DNA of 64,000 nucleotides from JBEIQE01 sp040376705 (GTDB taxonomy: Bacteria; Pseudomonadota; Alphaproteobacteria; UBA2400), in assembly GCA_040376705.1 (NCBI GenBank), contig JBEIQE010000012.1, positions 15,860 through 79,859 of the forward strand, given 5' to 3'. Positions 32,662-41,923 of this stretch are shown here, in pieces. Below the pieces are notes generated by a model. It saw nothing but the letters and a program-made list of their open reading frames with translations, did no database searches and was not told where the DNA came from. Position 1 is the stretch's first letter. Each line of letters opens with the position of its first letter. A program made the translations under genes and the position numbers.

Positions 32662-33271
32662 AATGACACCGCCCCCCGCCTCTTCTGCCCCTGCCGAAGA
32701 GAAGCTCAGCTTCTCGGGCGATCCTGCGCGCAGCCTGCTGATCGTTGATGACGACACCGTGTTCCGCCAGCGCCTTGCCCGCGCCATGGAAAAGCGCGGT
32801 TTCGATGTGGTGGCCGTTGGCACCGTCGCTCAGGGTATCGATGTCGCCAAAAAATCGCCCCCCGTCTTCGCCGTACTCGACTTGCGTCTGACTGATGGCT
32901 CGGGCCTTGATGTGGTCGAGGCCGTGCGCAAGGCCAATGCCGCCTGCCGTATTGTCATGCTCACCGGTTACGGCAACATCACCACTGCTGTTGCTGCTGT
33001 TAAGGCTGGTGCGGTTGACTATCTGTCGAAGCCTACTGATGCTGATGCCGTAGAGCAGGCCCTGCTGGCCAATGGCAGCACCATGCCGCCGCCGCCTGAG
33101 AACCCGATGTCAGCCGACCGTGTCCGCTGGGAGCACATCAACCGTGTGTTCGAGCAGTGCGATCGCAATGTTTCGGAAACTGCGCGCCGCCTTAAAATGC
33201 ATCGCCGCACGCTGCAGCGTATTCTGGCCAAGCACGCACCCAAGGATAACTCGGAAGGTCTGGAGGACTAA
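32648..33271 (+). CDS. regA: RegA/PrrA/ActR-type response regulator
   Basis: 207 residues. The receiver domain (about 28-145) has LLIVDDDTVF, the phosphoacceptor Asp78 in AVLDLRL, and MLTGYGNITTAVAAVKAGAVDYLSKP (shown in parts). The C-terminal Fis-type helix-turn-helix NVSETARRLKMHRRTLQRI is the near-invariant RegA DNA-binding segment. Translation is coupled to regB by a 14-base overlap with AAAGGA before the ATG. It is the cognate global redox regulator. Confidence 0.96.
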   Translation: MSMPEMTPPPASSAPAEEKLSFSGDPARSLLIVDDDTVFRQRLARAMEKRGFDVVAVGTVAQGIDVAKKSPPVFAVLDLRLTDGSGLDVVEAVRKANAACRIVMLTGYGNITTAVAAVKAGAVDYLSKPTDADAVEQALLANGSTMPPPPENPMSADRVRWEHINRVFEQCDRNVSETARRLKMHRRTLQRILAKHAPKDNSEGLED

Positions 33272-33678
33272 TGTCTGCTGCGCTGTATAAAAACTATGAT
33301 CTGATATTGCTGGCTACTGCCGCAGCCGATGATCTTGGCAGATTTTACAGCGATCGCAGTACACCTGTTCCTGCCGTAACCGAGCTGATGGGGCGCCTTA
33401 AAACCGCATCGCTGCCCATCACCCCGCCATCTGAAAGCGCGCCGCTGCTGAATACTCTGCGCCTTTCAACTTTAGGCGGCACTGGTGTTTCAGCCGAGGC
33501 CATTCGCGAGTTTGCAGGTTTTACTGCTGAGCGGTTTAATATCGCGCTGCGCTCGCAGCCGCCTAAGAATGAATATAAATATCTGATCAGTCTGTGTCTG
33601 CGTGTGGCTGATAACAGCCCCAAAGCGGCTGTTCGTATGGCCCCTGCACTTGCTGCGCAAAGTGCTGCGCGCCTTTAG
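33271..33678 (+). CDS. Small protein of unknown function downstream of regA, paralog 1
   Basis: 135 residues, predicted all-helical and soluble. The ATG overlaps the regA stop (TAATG), so it is part of the regBA message. Its layout is shared with the next gene: an N-terminal helix (YDLILLATAAADDLG), a Gly-rich turn, and a C-terminal ISLCLRVADNSPK helix that parallels FCLRMSDALGLK next door. I do not recognise a family. Confidence 0.65.
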   Translation: MSAALYKNYDLILLATAAADDLGRFYSDRSTPVPAVTELMGRLKTASLPITPPSESAPLLNTLRLSTLGGTGVSAEAIREFAGFTAERFNIALRSQPPKNEYKYLISLCLRVADNSPKAAVRMAPALAAQSAARL

Positions 33679-33705
33679 TTACTTTATTAAAAAGCAGGAA
33701 TTATC

Positions 33706-34089
33706 ATGGCCGCAACTCGCCCGCAGCAAAACCTAGCCGCTGATTGCATATTGGCAGCTCATGCGGCTGTGGGCCTGGCGGCAGTAACACTCAAGCAGCC
33801 GGTGCAAGACCGCCCGGCGCGTGAGTTCAGTCGCATGCTGGCCACAGCTGCGCAAAACTGGCCGGGCAAGCTCACGCCGGCTGATCAGCGTATTCTCTGG
33901 GCGGTACCACAGGCCGCCGGTATGGGCTCAACCGCCAAAGAGGCGGCACAATTAGCCCTGATCTGGAGTCAGCGAATTGAAAGTGGCGTCAAAGCCGAAT
34001 TGCCGCTTGATGACGTACGTGAGGCAAAGATGTTCTGCCTGCGCATGTCAGACGCACTTGGTCTCAAGAGTAAATCACTCAGGTTTTAG
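33706..34089 (+). CDS. Small protein of unknown function downstream of regA, paralog 2
   Basis: 127 residues, helical and soluble. It is weakly similar to the preceding gene in length and block order (LAADCILAAHAAVGLAA, then a central Gly turn, then MFCLRMSDALG). It starts 27 bases after its paralog and converges with the EAL-like gene, with no gap between stops. The function is unknown. Cotranscription with regBA makes an accessory role in redox control possible, but nothing in the sequence shows it. Confidence 0.6.
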   Translation: MAATRPQQNLAADCILAAHAAVGLAAVTLKQPVQDRPAREFSRMLATAAQNWPGKLTPADQRILWAVPQAAGMGSTAKEAAQLALIWSQRIESGVKAELPLDDVREAKMFCLRMSDALGLKSKSLRF

Positions 34090-35379
34090 CTAGTCGCGTG
34101 GCGGCGGTTTGGGCTGGCGGTTGTCGTATACAACCGTGTGGTTGGCGAGGATGTTATCCATCGCGCGGCCCTGGAACATATTGATGCCCATGCTCTGGCC
34201 AATCTGGATCGCATCTTCATTATCGCAGCGGGTGAGGATGATGCGGGTTGGCCCGCCAGAGCCCACGTTATCGCGCAGGCGTGCAAAGGTATCGCTGTTC
34301 TGCAGGCTCACCAGCTCGGGCGACCAGTACATCTTCATCATATCAAGGCCCAGACGGTCGCGATCCATATAGGGCAGAGTCAAATGGGTAAGACCGTCCA
34401 TGCATACGCGGTAGCCACGGTCATGCAGGTAGTCGCGCGCAAACAGATAGGCGCCCATATCGGCAAACACATCCATCTTCTGTAACTCGATGACCAAGCG
34501 GCCACGCAGGTTGGACGAGATGTTCTGGTCAAACCGGTGGAACTCGGGCGAGAGCACGGTGGCGGTATTAAGGTTGATCGAGAAAGCGCGCTCGAGGTTC
34601 TGGTTCTCGCGCTCAAGATGCGTGAGCATGCGCTTATCAAGCGTGAGGGTGAGGTACTGGAACAGCCAGCGGTTTGATGTAAGCGAGATGCCGGGCATCA
34701 GCGCTTCCTCAAGCTCGGCAATCGAGACATACATCTCGTGGAAAATCGCTTTGGGCGGAATGCCGATGGCATAAGCGCAAACCGGCTGGTTACGCACAAC
34801 ATTAGCCAGATCGGTATGCATGAGGGCTTCTTCAAGCTTGCCGATTTGGGCGGGTGTTGCGGGCTTGCGCTCGTTCTGCGGCAGGCCGGTTGAAGCTTCC
34901 TTCAAACGCTTTTCGGCATTTACGACCATCGAGCGTTCATAATAATGGCGGGCGAGAGCCAGGAAGCGCGGATAGTCGCGCTCGAGCAGATACCAGGTGC
35001 AGAAGCCCACATCGCCGGCTTCCTGGTCGGCATATTGCGCCAGTGGGTCTTCGGAGAAGAGATAGCGCAAGCGCAGCACAGCATCGTCGATTTTTTCGAC
35101 CGGTACATCGCGCGCTACGAAGATGATGTCGTTGTTCTTGAGCACGAACAGCTGGCCGTCAAAGAACTTGACCAGACTCTCGAAGGTATTGGTCGCGATG
35201 CGGATGTGGTGTTCGCGGCGGTTATGCGGCTGCAGCTTGGAGAGGTGGATATGAATGGCAACGCGGCCGCGGCGGTGTTTATCAAGGCGCTCGGCATAAT
35301 CGTACAGGGCATACTCAGCTGAGGGGGCCCGCAGGACGGAATCTGGTTTCTGGGGGTTACTGGCCGATGTATCGCTCAT
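34090..35379 (-). CDS. Degenerate GGDEF/EAL-like protein
   Basis: 429 residues with no membrane segment. Residues about 55-115 look like half a GGDEF domain. Residues about 200-425 follow the EAL barrel: FSINLNTATVLSPEF, then LVIELQKMDVFADM, then GYRVCMDGLTHL, then MMKMYWSPEL, and finally INMFQGRAMDNI (the usual QGY-loop position). The first-strand E-x-L reads FHEMYVSI, DDFG is replaced by MDGL, and the EGVET position reads TRCDNED. Metal ligands are largely lost. It is likely a c-di-GMP-binding or protein-binding derivative rather than a phosphodiesterase. Confidence 0.75.
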   Translation of the reverse strand: MSDTSASNPQKPDSVLRAPSAEYALYDYAERLDKHRRGRVAIHIHLSKLQPHNRREHHIRIATNTFESLVKFFDGQLFVLKNNDIIFVARDVPVEKIDDAVLRLRYLFSEDPLAQYADQEAGDVGFCTWYLLERDYPRFLALARHYYERSMVVNAEKRLKEASTGLPQNERKPATPAQIGKLEEALMHTDLANVVRNQPVCAYAIGIPPKAIFHEMYVSIAELEEALMPGISLTSNRWLFQYLTLTLDKRMLTHLERENQNLERAFSINLNTATVLSPEFHRFDQNISSNLRGRLVIELQKMDVFADMGAYLFARDYLHDRGYRVCMDGLTHLTLPYMDRDRLGLDMMKMYWSPELVSLQNSDTFARLRDNVGSGGPTRIILTRCDNEDAIQIGQSMGINMFQGRAMDNILANHTVVYDNRQPKPPPRD

Positions 35380-35511
35380 AGAACTTCCTGAGTGCTGACC
35401 TTATTTCGTTAGGTTAGAATAGTTTAACACAAGTTAATAAATTCTATAGAGCAAATCCAGCGCATGTCGTGCTGCGGTATAAACTGTCACAAATAGTGAA
35501 AGATGAGGGTT

Positions 35512-36273
35512 TTAGCCAAACGCCATGGCGTTGCGGTAGCCGGTTGGGCGCGGTGTGGCCATGGCAACTGCAGCGGTGGGTGCTGCAGGCGCTGCGGGTG
35601 TATTGCCGTTCACCAATTCACTCATGGCATTCCATAAGGTACTCAGGCTGTGGTGTTTGCTCTCGGTCGGTACTGTGGTGGTCTGGCCGCGCAGCGGGCC
35701 GAACAGCGCGGCGAAGTCGCTCTCTGAATCGAGGTTCTGGGTGCGCTGCTCAATTTCGGCAGCGGTTACATCCGGTGCTTGTGCATTCACGCTGCGGCGC
35801 AGCTCGGAGAGCGGCTCTAGGTCCTTGCGGTACAGGCCGGGGCTGTTGAAGGCCTGAATGTTGTCGGACTGCGCGATCACGCCCACAGCGCGCGCGAGGT
35901 AGCCACCCAGCGAGTGGCCTACATATTCAATCTCGGCCATGGGCACGCCATGTGCATCGGCCATGGTGCGGCTAAAGGCGAGGGCGTTGAAGACCTGCCC
36001 CGGCAACCCGCCTAGTTTGATGCGGGCGATATCATCAATATCCTTGAGGCCATCAAAGCCGCGGAAGGCGATCATGTATTCAGGATTGTCGCTGACCTGA
36101 CGCTCATAGACGGCGGCAAACAAACCGCCCTGATTGCCCTGCATGGAGGAGTTATCGAAGCTGCGGCGCCAGCCGCCCGGCAGTTCTTCGGTACTGATGT
36201 CTTTGTAAACGTCGAGCGCAACCGCCAGCCTTTGCTGAACATGAGTGGCATAGGTAACGTCGATCTTGGGCAT
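35512..36273 (-). CDS. Lipase-like alpha/beta hydrolase (class 3 lipase-like)
   Basis: 253 residues. The nucleophile elbow is EYVGHSLGGYLARA (Ser121), preceded by MIAFRGFDGLKD, which matches the fold-type oxyanion strand of class 3 lipases and DUF2974-like proteins. No signal peptide is seen. After about residue 200 the chain becomes Thr/Ala/Pro-rich, with no further recognisable domain. The acid and His of the triad cannot be placed with confidence. It sits alone between two minus-strand genes. Confidence 0.75.
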   Translation of the reverse strand: MPKIDVTYATHVQQRLAVALDVYKDISTEELPGGWRRSFDNSSMQGNQGGLFAAVYERQVSDNPEYMIAFRGFDGLKDIDDIARIKLGGLPGQVFNALAFSRTMADAHGVPMAEIEYVGHSLGGYLARAVGVIAQSDNIQAFNSPGLYRKDLEPLSELRRSVNAQAPDVTAAEIEQRTQNLDSESDFAALFGPLRGQTTTVPTESKHHSLSTLWNAMSELVNGNTPAAPAAPTAAVAMATPRPTGYRNAMAFG

Positions 36274-36369
36274 TCAATATCCGTAAATATTAACGCTATA
36301 GAAAGCATAACATTTAGGCAGTTATCAAAACGATAAGATTTTATAGTTAAGGAGAATATGTATTTAAAA

Positions 36370-37068
36370 TCAACGGGCTGCGCGATGAAGCCACCAGGAA
36401 TTTTCGTTGATGGAATAGATGGCTTTGTAGTGCCTGATGCTTGACGCTAGGGCAAGCCCGCTGATCTGGTTGTCGCCAATGAACAGCCCCTCATCCGTAT
36501 AGGCCGCCAGAATGGCATGGTTCAGGTTGAGCTTGTTATCGCGCACGATGACAATACGCAGTTGGTCGGCGTCCCAGCCCAAAGCGCGCAGGGTGACGTA
36601 TTTGGCAATCGCATAATCTTCGCAATCGCCGTTCTTGCGGATGAATTCGAACACCGTCTGCCAGTAATCTTCCATACCCCAGTTCACGCGGTCGAGGATG
36701 TAGCGGCGCTTGTTCATCTCGTCATTCACGCGAATAAGCTGCTGCTGTGGGGGCAAACCACGCAGACTTTGCACGATTTTCTGCCATTCATCCCATTCGC
36801 ACAGACCGCCATTGCGGCTGCCGTTGCTGGCGGTTGCGCACATCCCGCTTGCCAGATCTTTGCTCTTGTTGAAGCGGCTCAGCATGCCGGTCCAGTTGGT
36901 GAAGCTGGCCAGATTGGGCGAGCGAATTTCGGTGGTGTTGAAAAGCGGTGGGATGGCGCGCGACGCTTGAGTATTCTGGCTGGAAATCTGGGTAGGCTCC
37001 GCCCATGCCGGAGTGAATCCGGCCAGCAGAGCTAGCCACAGGGCTATGGCAGGTAGGACACGGGCCAT
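36370..37068 (-). CDS. LapG-like bacterial transglutaminase-like cysteine protease (BTLCP)
   Basis: 232 residues with a signal peptide ending AWA (about residue 23). The catalytic triad blocks are GDCEDYAIAKYVTL (Cys near 146), LNHAILAA (His near 182) and the Asp in FIGDNQISG. In the LapG/LapD system such proteases cut adhesins at the outer membrane under c-di-GMP control. No LapA-type adhesin is in the window. It is divergent from the degenerate HD-GYP sensor, a candidate partner. Confidence 0.88.
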   Translation of the reverse strand: MARVLPAIALWLALLAGFTPAWAEPTQISSQNTQASRAIPPLFNTTEIRSPNLASFTNWTGMLSRFNKSKDLASGMCATASNGSRNGGLCEWDEWQKIVQSLRGLPPQQQLIRVNDEMNKRRYILDRVNWGMEDYWQTVFEFIRKNGDCEDYAIAKYVTLRALGWDADQLRIVIVRDNKLNLNHAILAAYTDEGLFIGDNQISGLALASSIRHYKAIYSINENSWWLHRAAR

Positions 37069-37214
37069 ACCCCATTCTCGCTCTGCGGCCTTAAGCCTTG
37101 GTTTACAATAGGCCGAAAAAGCCGCATCCTCAGGCCTGCCGCAAACTCTGTGCAGGATAAAACCCGGCTGTGCCAGATTTGCGTTAAATGTGTTGCAATA
37201 TTGACGAGGCTCTC

Positions 37215-39380
37215 ATGACTTTCTCTCTGGCTCCTGAAGACGTTCTGAAAAGCACGGAAGTGCCCAAGAAGCCTTACGCCATTGGCCTTGCAGTGCTCAT
37301 CAGCGTTGCCATTGTCGGTTTCCTCCTCATCGTCAATTACTGGGTCAGCCAGCGTCAGAACACCCTGCTCACCTGGCAGCAAACCCTGGGCGGTGTGGCG
37401 CAGGTACGCGCGGGCGCTATTGCAGGTTGGGTGCAGCAGCAGCAAATGCCGCTCTCGCGTTTTGCGGCTGATACCGATGTGCGCCTGTCCGTAACCCAAA
37501 TTCTCGAACCCTCGGCCGACCTCGACCTTGGCAGCCGCGGTTACCTGCGTAACTGGATGGCCAGCCTCGCGCGGGATAATGGCTACCTGCCGCCCGAGCC
37601 GGTGAGCAGCGATGTGCCCGCCAATCTGCCCCCTACCAGCCAAAGCGGTGTAGCGATTGTCAGCAAGTCGGGTGAAGTGCTGGTGTCAGCCGGCCTCTAT
37701 CCCGCTACGCAGCCCGAGCTGGTCAATTATGTACAGAATTACAAAGTCGGTGGTGACCGCCTGATCGACCTGTTCAAGGGCCAAGACGGCAATGTTTATA
37801 TCGGTTTCGCCCAGCCGGTGTTTGGCTTGAATGGTGCCGAAGATGAAGACAGCCGTATTGGTTTGGTCATTGGCGTTAAGCCGGTTGCGCTTGAGCTGTG
37901 GCCATTACTGGAACAGCCGGGCGCCATGCTTACCAGTGGCGAGTCTGTGCTGCTGCGCAAGAATGAGGGCGCGGTGCAGGTGCTTTCGCCGGTTGAAGGA
38001 AAAGGCGCGCTCGAGCCCAGCCTTGGTCTTGATAGCAAGGGTCTGGTCGAAGCCATGGCCATGAGCGCCCCCGGCACCTATGCCGAGGGCAAGAATTATG
38101 CGGATGTAGCTACCATCGCCGTGAGCCGCCGGGTTGAGGGCACGCCTTGGGTACTTTCATATCAGGCTGGCCATAAGGAAGCGCTGTCGGATAGTGATCG
38201 CCGTCTGACCTATCAGGTTGCCATCTTCGCGGCCCTGCTGTTCCTCGTGCTCGGCTTCTTGTATGCCGCCTGGCGCCATGGTGCGGCGCGTATTGCTGCC
38301 CAGAAGGCTATTGAGTATGCAGGCCTCGCTCGTCGTTTCGAGTTCCAGAGCAAGCTGCTGCGCATGGTGACCGACAGCCAGCGCAACCATATTCTGATTT
38401 CGGATACTGAAGGCCGCGTGCGCTTTGCCAATGCCACGCTGGCCAAGGATATGGAAACTACCAGCGATGACCTTATCGGCAAGCCGCTCGCCGCTGCAGT
38501 TGGGCCGGATACCGCCCGCCGCTTTGCCAAGCGCGCGCAGGAAGCCAGCCTTTCAAACAAGGCGGTTATTACAGTCGATCGCGTATTGCTTGATGAAGAG
38601 GGTGAACGCTTCAAGGTGGTGCAGACCCAGCACATCCCGCTTGAAGATCATAGCGCTGGCCCCGGCCAGGCCCCTACACGCGGTACGCTGATTGTGGAGG
38701 AAGATATCACCGATGTGGTGATGGAGCGCGAGAAGCGCGAGCGTACCCTGCGCGGTATCGTCGATGCACTGGTAGCAGTGGTTGATCGGCGCGATCCTTA
38801 TGCCGCCGAGCACTCAAGCCGCGTGGCCCGCCTTTCGCGCCAGATTGCCGAAGAGATGAATCTTTCAGATATCGACAGCGATGCGGCTGAAATGTCGGGC
38901 GCGCTGCTCAACCTCGGTAAGCTCCTGGTGCCTGCGAATATCCTGACCAAGCAGGGTGCACTGGATGAGGCCGAGCTTAAGATCGTGCGCGATTCTCTGC
39001 TCACCTCGGCCGAGATCGTCAGCCGTATCGAGTTCGAGGGTCCGGTGGTCGAGGCGCTCAAGCAGTCTCTTGAACGCGTAGACGGTACCGGCTTCCCGGA
39101 TGGCCGTGTGGGCGATGACATCATCCTTAACGCGCGTATCTTGGCTGTGGCTAACGCCTTTGTAGCGCTCATCAGTCCGCGTGCTCATCGCTCGGGCATG
39201 AGTGTGGACGAGGCCGTGCGTGTAATCATGGGCCAGACTGACAAGGCCTACGACCGCGGCGTAGTCGCCGCCATGGTCAGCTACCTCGAGAACAAGGGCG
39301 GCCGTGAGGTATGGGAGCTGGCAGCACCGCCAGCGCCGGACGACACAGCCTCAGTCGAGGATAATCCTTGGCAGCGTTAA
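37215..39380 (+). CDS. Membrane sensor with PAS and degenerate HD-GYP domain
   Basis: 721 residues. There is a membrane helix at about 15-38, a periplasmic cache-like sensor (about 40-330), a second helix (about 335-355), a PAS domain (about 385-500) and an HD-GYP-like domain (about 515-700). In the last domain the first His (HSSRVARLS) remains, but HDIGK reads LNLGK, the HHE position reads SLE, and GYP is GFP. Phosphodiesterase activity is therefore unlikely. I chose the ATG at 37215 with GAGG upstream; an in-frame ATG at 37188 is an alternative. It is divergent from the LapG-like protease gene. Confidence 0.82.
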   Translation: MTFSLAPEDVLKSTEVPKKPYAIGLAVLISVAIVGFLLIVNYWVSQRQNTLLTWQQTLGGVAQVRAGAIAGWVQQQQMPLSRFAADTDVRLSVTQILEPSADLDLGSRGYLRNWMASLARDNGYLPPEPVSSDVPANLPPTSQSGVAIVSKSGEVLVSAGLYPATQPELVNYVQNYKVGGDRLIDLFKGQDGNVYIGFAQPVFGLNGAEDEDSRIGLVIGVKPVALELWPLLEQPGAMLTSGESVLLRKNEGAVQVLSPVEGKGALEPSLGLDSKGLVEAMAMSAPGTYAEGKNYADVATIAVSRRVEGTPWVLSYQAGHKEALSDSDRRLTYQVAIFAALLFLVLGFLYAAWRHGAARIAAQKAIEYAGLARRFEFQSKLLRMVTDSQRNHILISDTEGRVRFANATLAKDMETTSDDLIGKPLAAAVGPDTARRFAKRAQEASLSNKAVITVDRVLLDEEGERFKVVQTQHIPLEDHSAGPGQAPTRGTLIVEEDITDVVMEREKRERTLRGIVDALVAVVDRRDPYAAEHSSRVARLSRQIAEEMNLSDIDSDAAEMSGALLNLGKLLVPANILTKQGALDEAELKIVRDSLLTSAEIVSRIEFEGPVVEALKQSLERVDGTGFPDGRVGDDIILNARILAVANAFVALISPRAHRSGMSVDEAVRVIMGQTDKAYDRGVVAAMVSYLENKGGREVWELAAPPAPDDTASVEDNPWQR

Positions 39381-39407
39381 GGCTTAATCTACAACAGGTA
39401 AGCACTT

Positions 39408-40445
39408 ATGATTACGTATAGTAAAATATCAGCTTTAGCTGTTGTTTTATTATTTCTGGCTTATGTCGGCCTATTAACAGGGGTAATACCTAGCCCTTTG
39501 CCAGACTCGAATTTATTTATCCGTATCACAGCTGATTTAAAGTATCAGGGTGCTCCGATTAAACTGAGCGCAGTCATAAAATGTGAGCCAAAGACCGTGG
39601 GAAACGAGGTAAGGCGGATGGTTCGAATTGACTATACTGCATCGCCTGCGGTGTATGGCGTACCTTTAGCCGACGGGTCTGGCTTATTTCTAAAAACCAA
39701 CACGATGTGTAACTGGGCTCATAACGCGTCTAAAGGGCAAGCTCCAAGCCATGTAACTGGTGTGCCTTATGTTTATTGGGCCGATACATTTGAATTACAG
39801 CAATATGCAGAGTTCTACTTCTCATCACGCTCTTATGAGGGCAACTCTCCCGTTGGCCTCGTGCAGGCTAATGCCGAAATGGCATCAGAGAATGACTACA
39901 AATTGTTCATGTCCGATAAATCCGCTGACTCTAAACAGTTCGGTATTCAAACTACATTTATAGGAAACAAGACGCTCAATTTCTGGGCTATGGCCTGTAA
40001 GTTCGGGATTGTTTATCCACAGAACCTTTTGCAGGATGATTCATCGAATCCAGCGCTGCCCATAAAGCCTAGCTTGGAACATATTTCTTCTATTTGGCGT
40101 TTTCTAAAAGAGGAAGCTGGGATGCCTATCTCGCTCGGCTCTATGATTAGGCCTCATGTCACCCAGAATGGACTTGCTCCATCTGATCATAAGATTAACC
40201 GGATTGCCGATAGAGTGGTTCCTGTAGCCATGGTGCAGAAGGCTTCCGGCGTAGTATATGAGGTAGACACCAGACGCAGAGCCATTATGAGCTGTAATCA
40301 AAGAAGCAGGCAGTCTCCCAGGGTCGTAACGATTCAGATAGACGGGACTGTGCATAAAGATTTGGTTCTACAGGATTATCTAAATCAGCCAGTCTTTCGA
40401 CTGCCCGCATCAGATGCGATCACATTTTTTATGTTAGGAGAATAG
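39408..40445 (+). CDS. Membrane-anchored protein of unknown function, AT-richer than neighbours
   Basis: 345 residues. One N-terminal hydrophobic helix (about 8-28), then a large predicted periplasmic domain with several Cys (about residues 59, 102 and later). Codon use is clearly AT-richer than the genes on either side (many TTA, AAA and ATA codons), which suggests recent acquisition. The family is not recognised. It begins 27 bases after the HD-GYP-like sensor. Confidence 0.7.
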   Translation: MITYSKISALAVVLLFLAYVGLLTGVIPSPLPDSNLFIRITADLKYQGAPIKLSAVIKCEPKTVGNEVRRMVRIDYTASPAVYGVPLADGSGLFLKTNTMCNWAHNASKGQAPSHVTGVPYVYWADTFELQQYAEFYFSSRSYEGNSPVGLVQANAEMASENDYKLFMSDKSADSKQFGIQTTFIGNKTLNFWAMACKFGIVYPQNLLQDDSSNPALPIKPSLEHISSIWRFLKEEAGMPISLGSMIRPHVTQNGLAPSDHKINRIADRVVPVAMVQKASGVVYEVDTRRRAIMSCNQRSRQSPRVVTIQIDGTVHKDLVLQDYLNQPVFRLPASDAITFFMLGE

Positions 40446-40527
40446 AAGGCTTGGGTTGTTTCTTGACTCCCTATCCCCCCTCCGCCTAGCTTGCTCTGTA
40501 AACAATTACAAACTAGGGCGGGCAGAA

Positions 40528-41172
40528 ATGGATGACCAGATTTTAACCGATGCAGATCTTGCGGCGCTCGAGCCAACAGCCGCCAAATACGTTCATCTGC
40601 AGCGGGCCGATTTTGCAGCCAAGCAGGTCAAGGTTTCAACTCATCGTATCATGGCCGTTCATGGCGGTAGTGCCGCCGCAGGCGCAACCCCGCAGTTCAC
40701 GCTCGAGCTGTCCAACCGCGCAGGTAAAGCCAGTGTGGTGGCCTATCGCGGCACCACCGATCAGCTGTTCGAGCAGTTTAACCAGCTTGGTATCCGTAAC
40801 GACTTTGTAGCGTTCGAGGAAATTCAGAGCCCGCTGCCCAATATGAAGCGCGAGGATGTACAGCCCTCTGCCGTGCGTATCTCGCTCATCAATGCCATTC
40901 GCCGCCCACCCGGCTATCGCACGTCGCATGGCTACAAGGTGAAGAGCCTGATCGAGCGTCTCGATGCTGGCCCCCTGCGCGCATTTGAAGAAGTGAGCGT
41001 GCTTGGCGAGCGGATTGTGGCGCAGGGCTTTAAGGCAGCACCGGGTTCCGGTATTACCGCTTTTATGTTACACCCCGACCAGCCCAGCCTGCTTAATCCG
41101 CAGGGGCAGCGCTTGGCTCAGCCTAAGCCGCCGCGCCGCCGTGTCAACATGAACCAGAAGACGCTTATATGA
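40528..41172 (+). CDS. Soluble protein of unknown function coupled to a glycosyltransferase
   Basis: 214 residues from the ATG at 40528 (MDDQILTDADLAAL). The open frame extends 24 codons upstream without support. It is predicted alpha/beta with no signal peptide. The C-terminus is Pro/Arg-rich and basic (PKPPRRRVNMNQK). It overlaps the ATG of the glycosyltransferase by four bases (ATGA), so the two products are probably made together. I do not recognise the family. Confidence 0.7.
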   Translation: MDDQILTDADLAALEPTAAKYVHLQRADFAAKQVKVSTHRIMAVHGGSAAAGATPQFTLELSNRAGKASVVAYRGTTDQLFEQFNQLGIRNDFVAFEEIQSPLPNMKREDVQPSAVRISLINAIRRPPGYRTSHGYKVKSLIERLDAGPLRAFEEVSVLGERIVAQGFKAAPGSGITAFMLHPDQPSLLNPQGQRLAQPKPPRRRVNMNQKTLI

Positions 41173-41921
41173 CCGAGCCAGTAAATATTATCTGCATGAA
41201 ATGGGGTACTAAATACGGCCCCGAGTATGTGAATGTTTTAAAGCGTATGGTCACGCGCAACCTCAAGCGTCCGCATCGCTTTGTATGCTTTACCGAGCGC
41301 GCCGAAGGGCTGGATGCGGGTATCGAAGTTTTCCCGTTGCCCGAATGCGCCGTACCCAATCGGCCTGAAATTCAGGCATGGCGCAAAATCTCGCTGTTCC
41401 GCCCGGGCATCGGCAATCTGGTCGGCCCCACCCTGTTCCTCGATCTTGATGTGGCAGTGACCGGCTCGCTCGATGAGTTCTTCGATTATCTGCCCGGCCA
41501 GTTCTGCATCATCCATAACTGGACACATCCTGACCGCCGCGTAGGCAATTCATCGGTCTTCCGCTTTGAGCCGGGTAAATACAGTTATGTGTTCGATGAG
41601 TACAACGCCAACCCCGATAAAGTGGCGGATGAAAACCGTAATGAGCAGATTTATGTAACGGCGCGTATCGATGCCAGAGACGGTGCCAACTGGTGGCCGG
41701 CTGACTGGTGCAAGAGCTTTGTAAAGCACGCGATGCCCATTCGTCCGCTGCGCCTGCTGCTGCCCTCCAGACTGCCGGAAGGTTGCCGGGTGCTGGTGTT
41801 CCATGGCGACCCCAATCCGCCTGAATCGATCACCAACTGGAATTATGGCCGCCGCAAGTTCTGGACCCCGTTTGGCAAGCTCATGCGCCCCGCTCGCTGG
41901 GTGGCGGAGTACTGGCGTTAG
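41169..41921 (+). CDS. Glycosyltransferase, GT-A fold (GT8-like)
   Basis: 250 residues. N-terminal NIICMKWGTKYGPEYVNVL is typical of small sugar transferases, the metal-binding DxD lies in TLFLDLDVAVTGSLDEF (about residues 94-110), and NSSVFRFEPG and FHGDPNPPE follow. Such enzymes add hexoses to surface glycans or glycolipids; donor and acceptor are unknown. No other glycan genes flank it, apart from the coupled unknown gene. Confidence 0.8.
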   Translation: MTEPVNIICMKWGTKYGPEYVNVLKRMVTRNLKRPHRFVCFTERAEGLDAGIEVFPLPECAVPNRPEIQAWRKISLFRPGIGNLVGPTLFLDLDVAVTGSLDEFFDYLPGQFCIIHNWTHPDRRVGNSSVFRFEPGKYSYVFDEYNANPDKVADENRNEQIYVTARIDARDGANWWPADWCKSFVKHAMPIRPLRLLLPSRLPEGCRVLVFHGDPNPPESITNWNYGRRKFWTPFGKLMRPARWVAEYWR

Positions 41922-41923
41922 TT

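Noticed and set aside
40462..40495. TTGACT-18-TAGCTT as a promoter before the gene at 40528
   Set aside because: The -10 match is poor.
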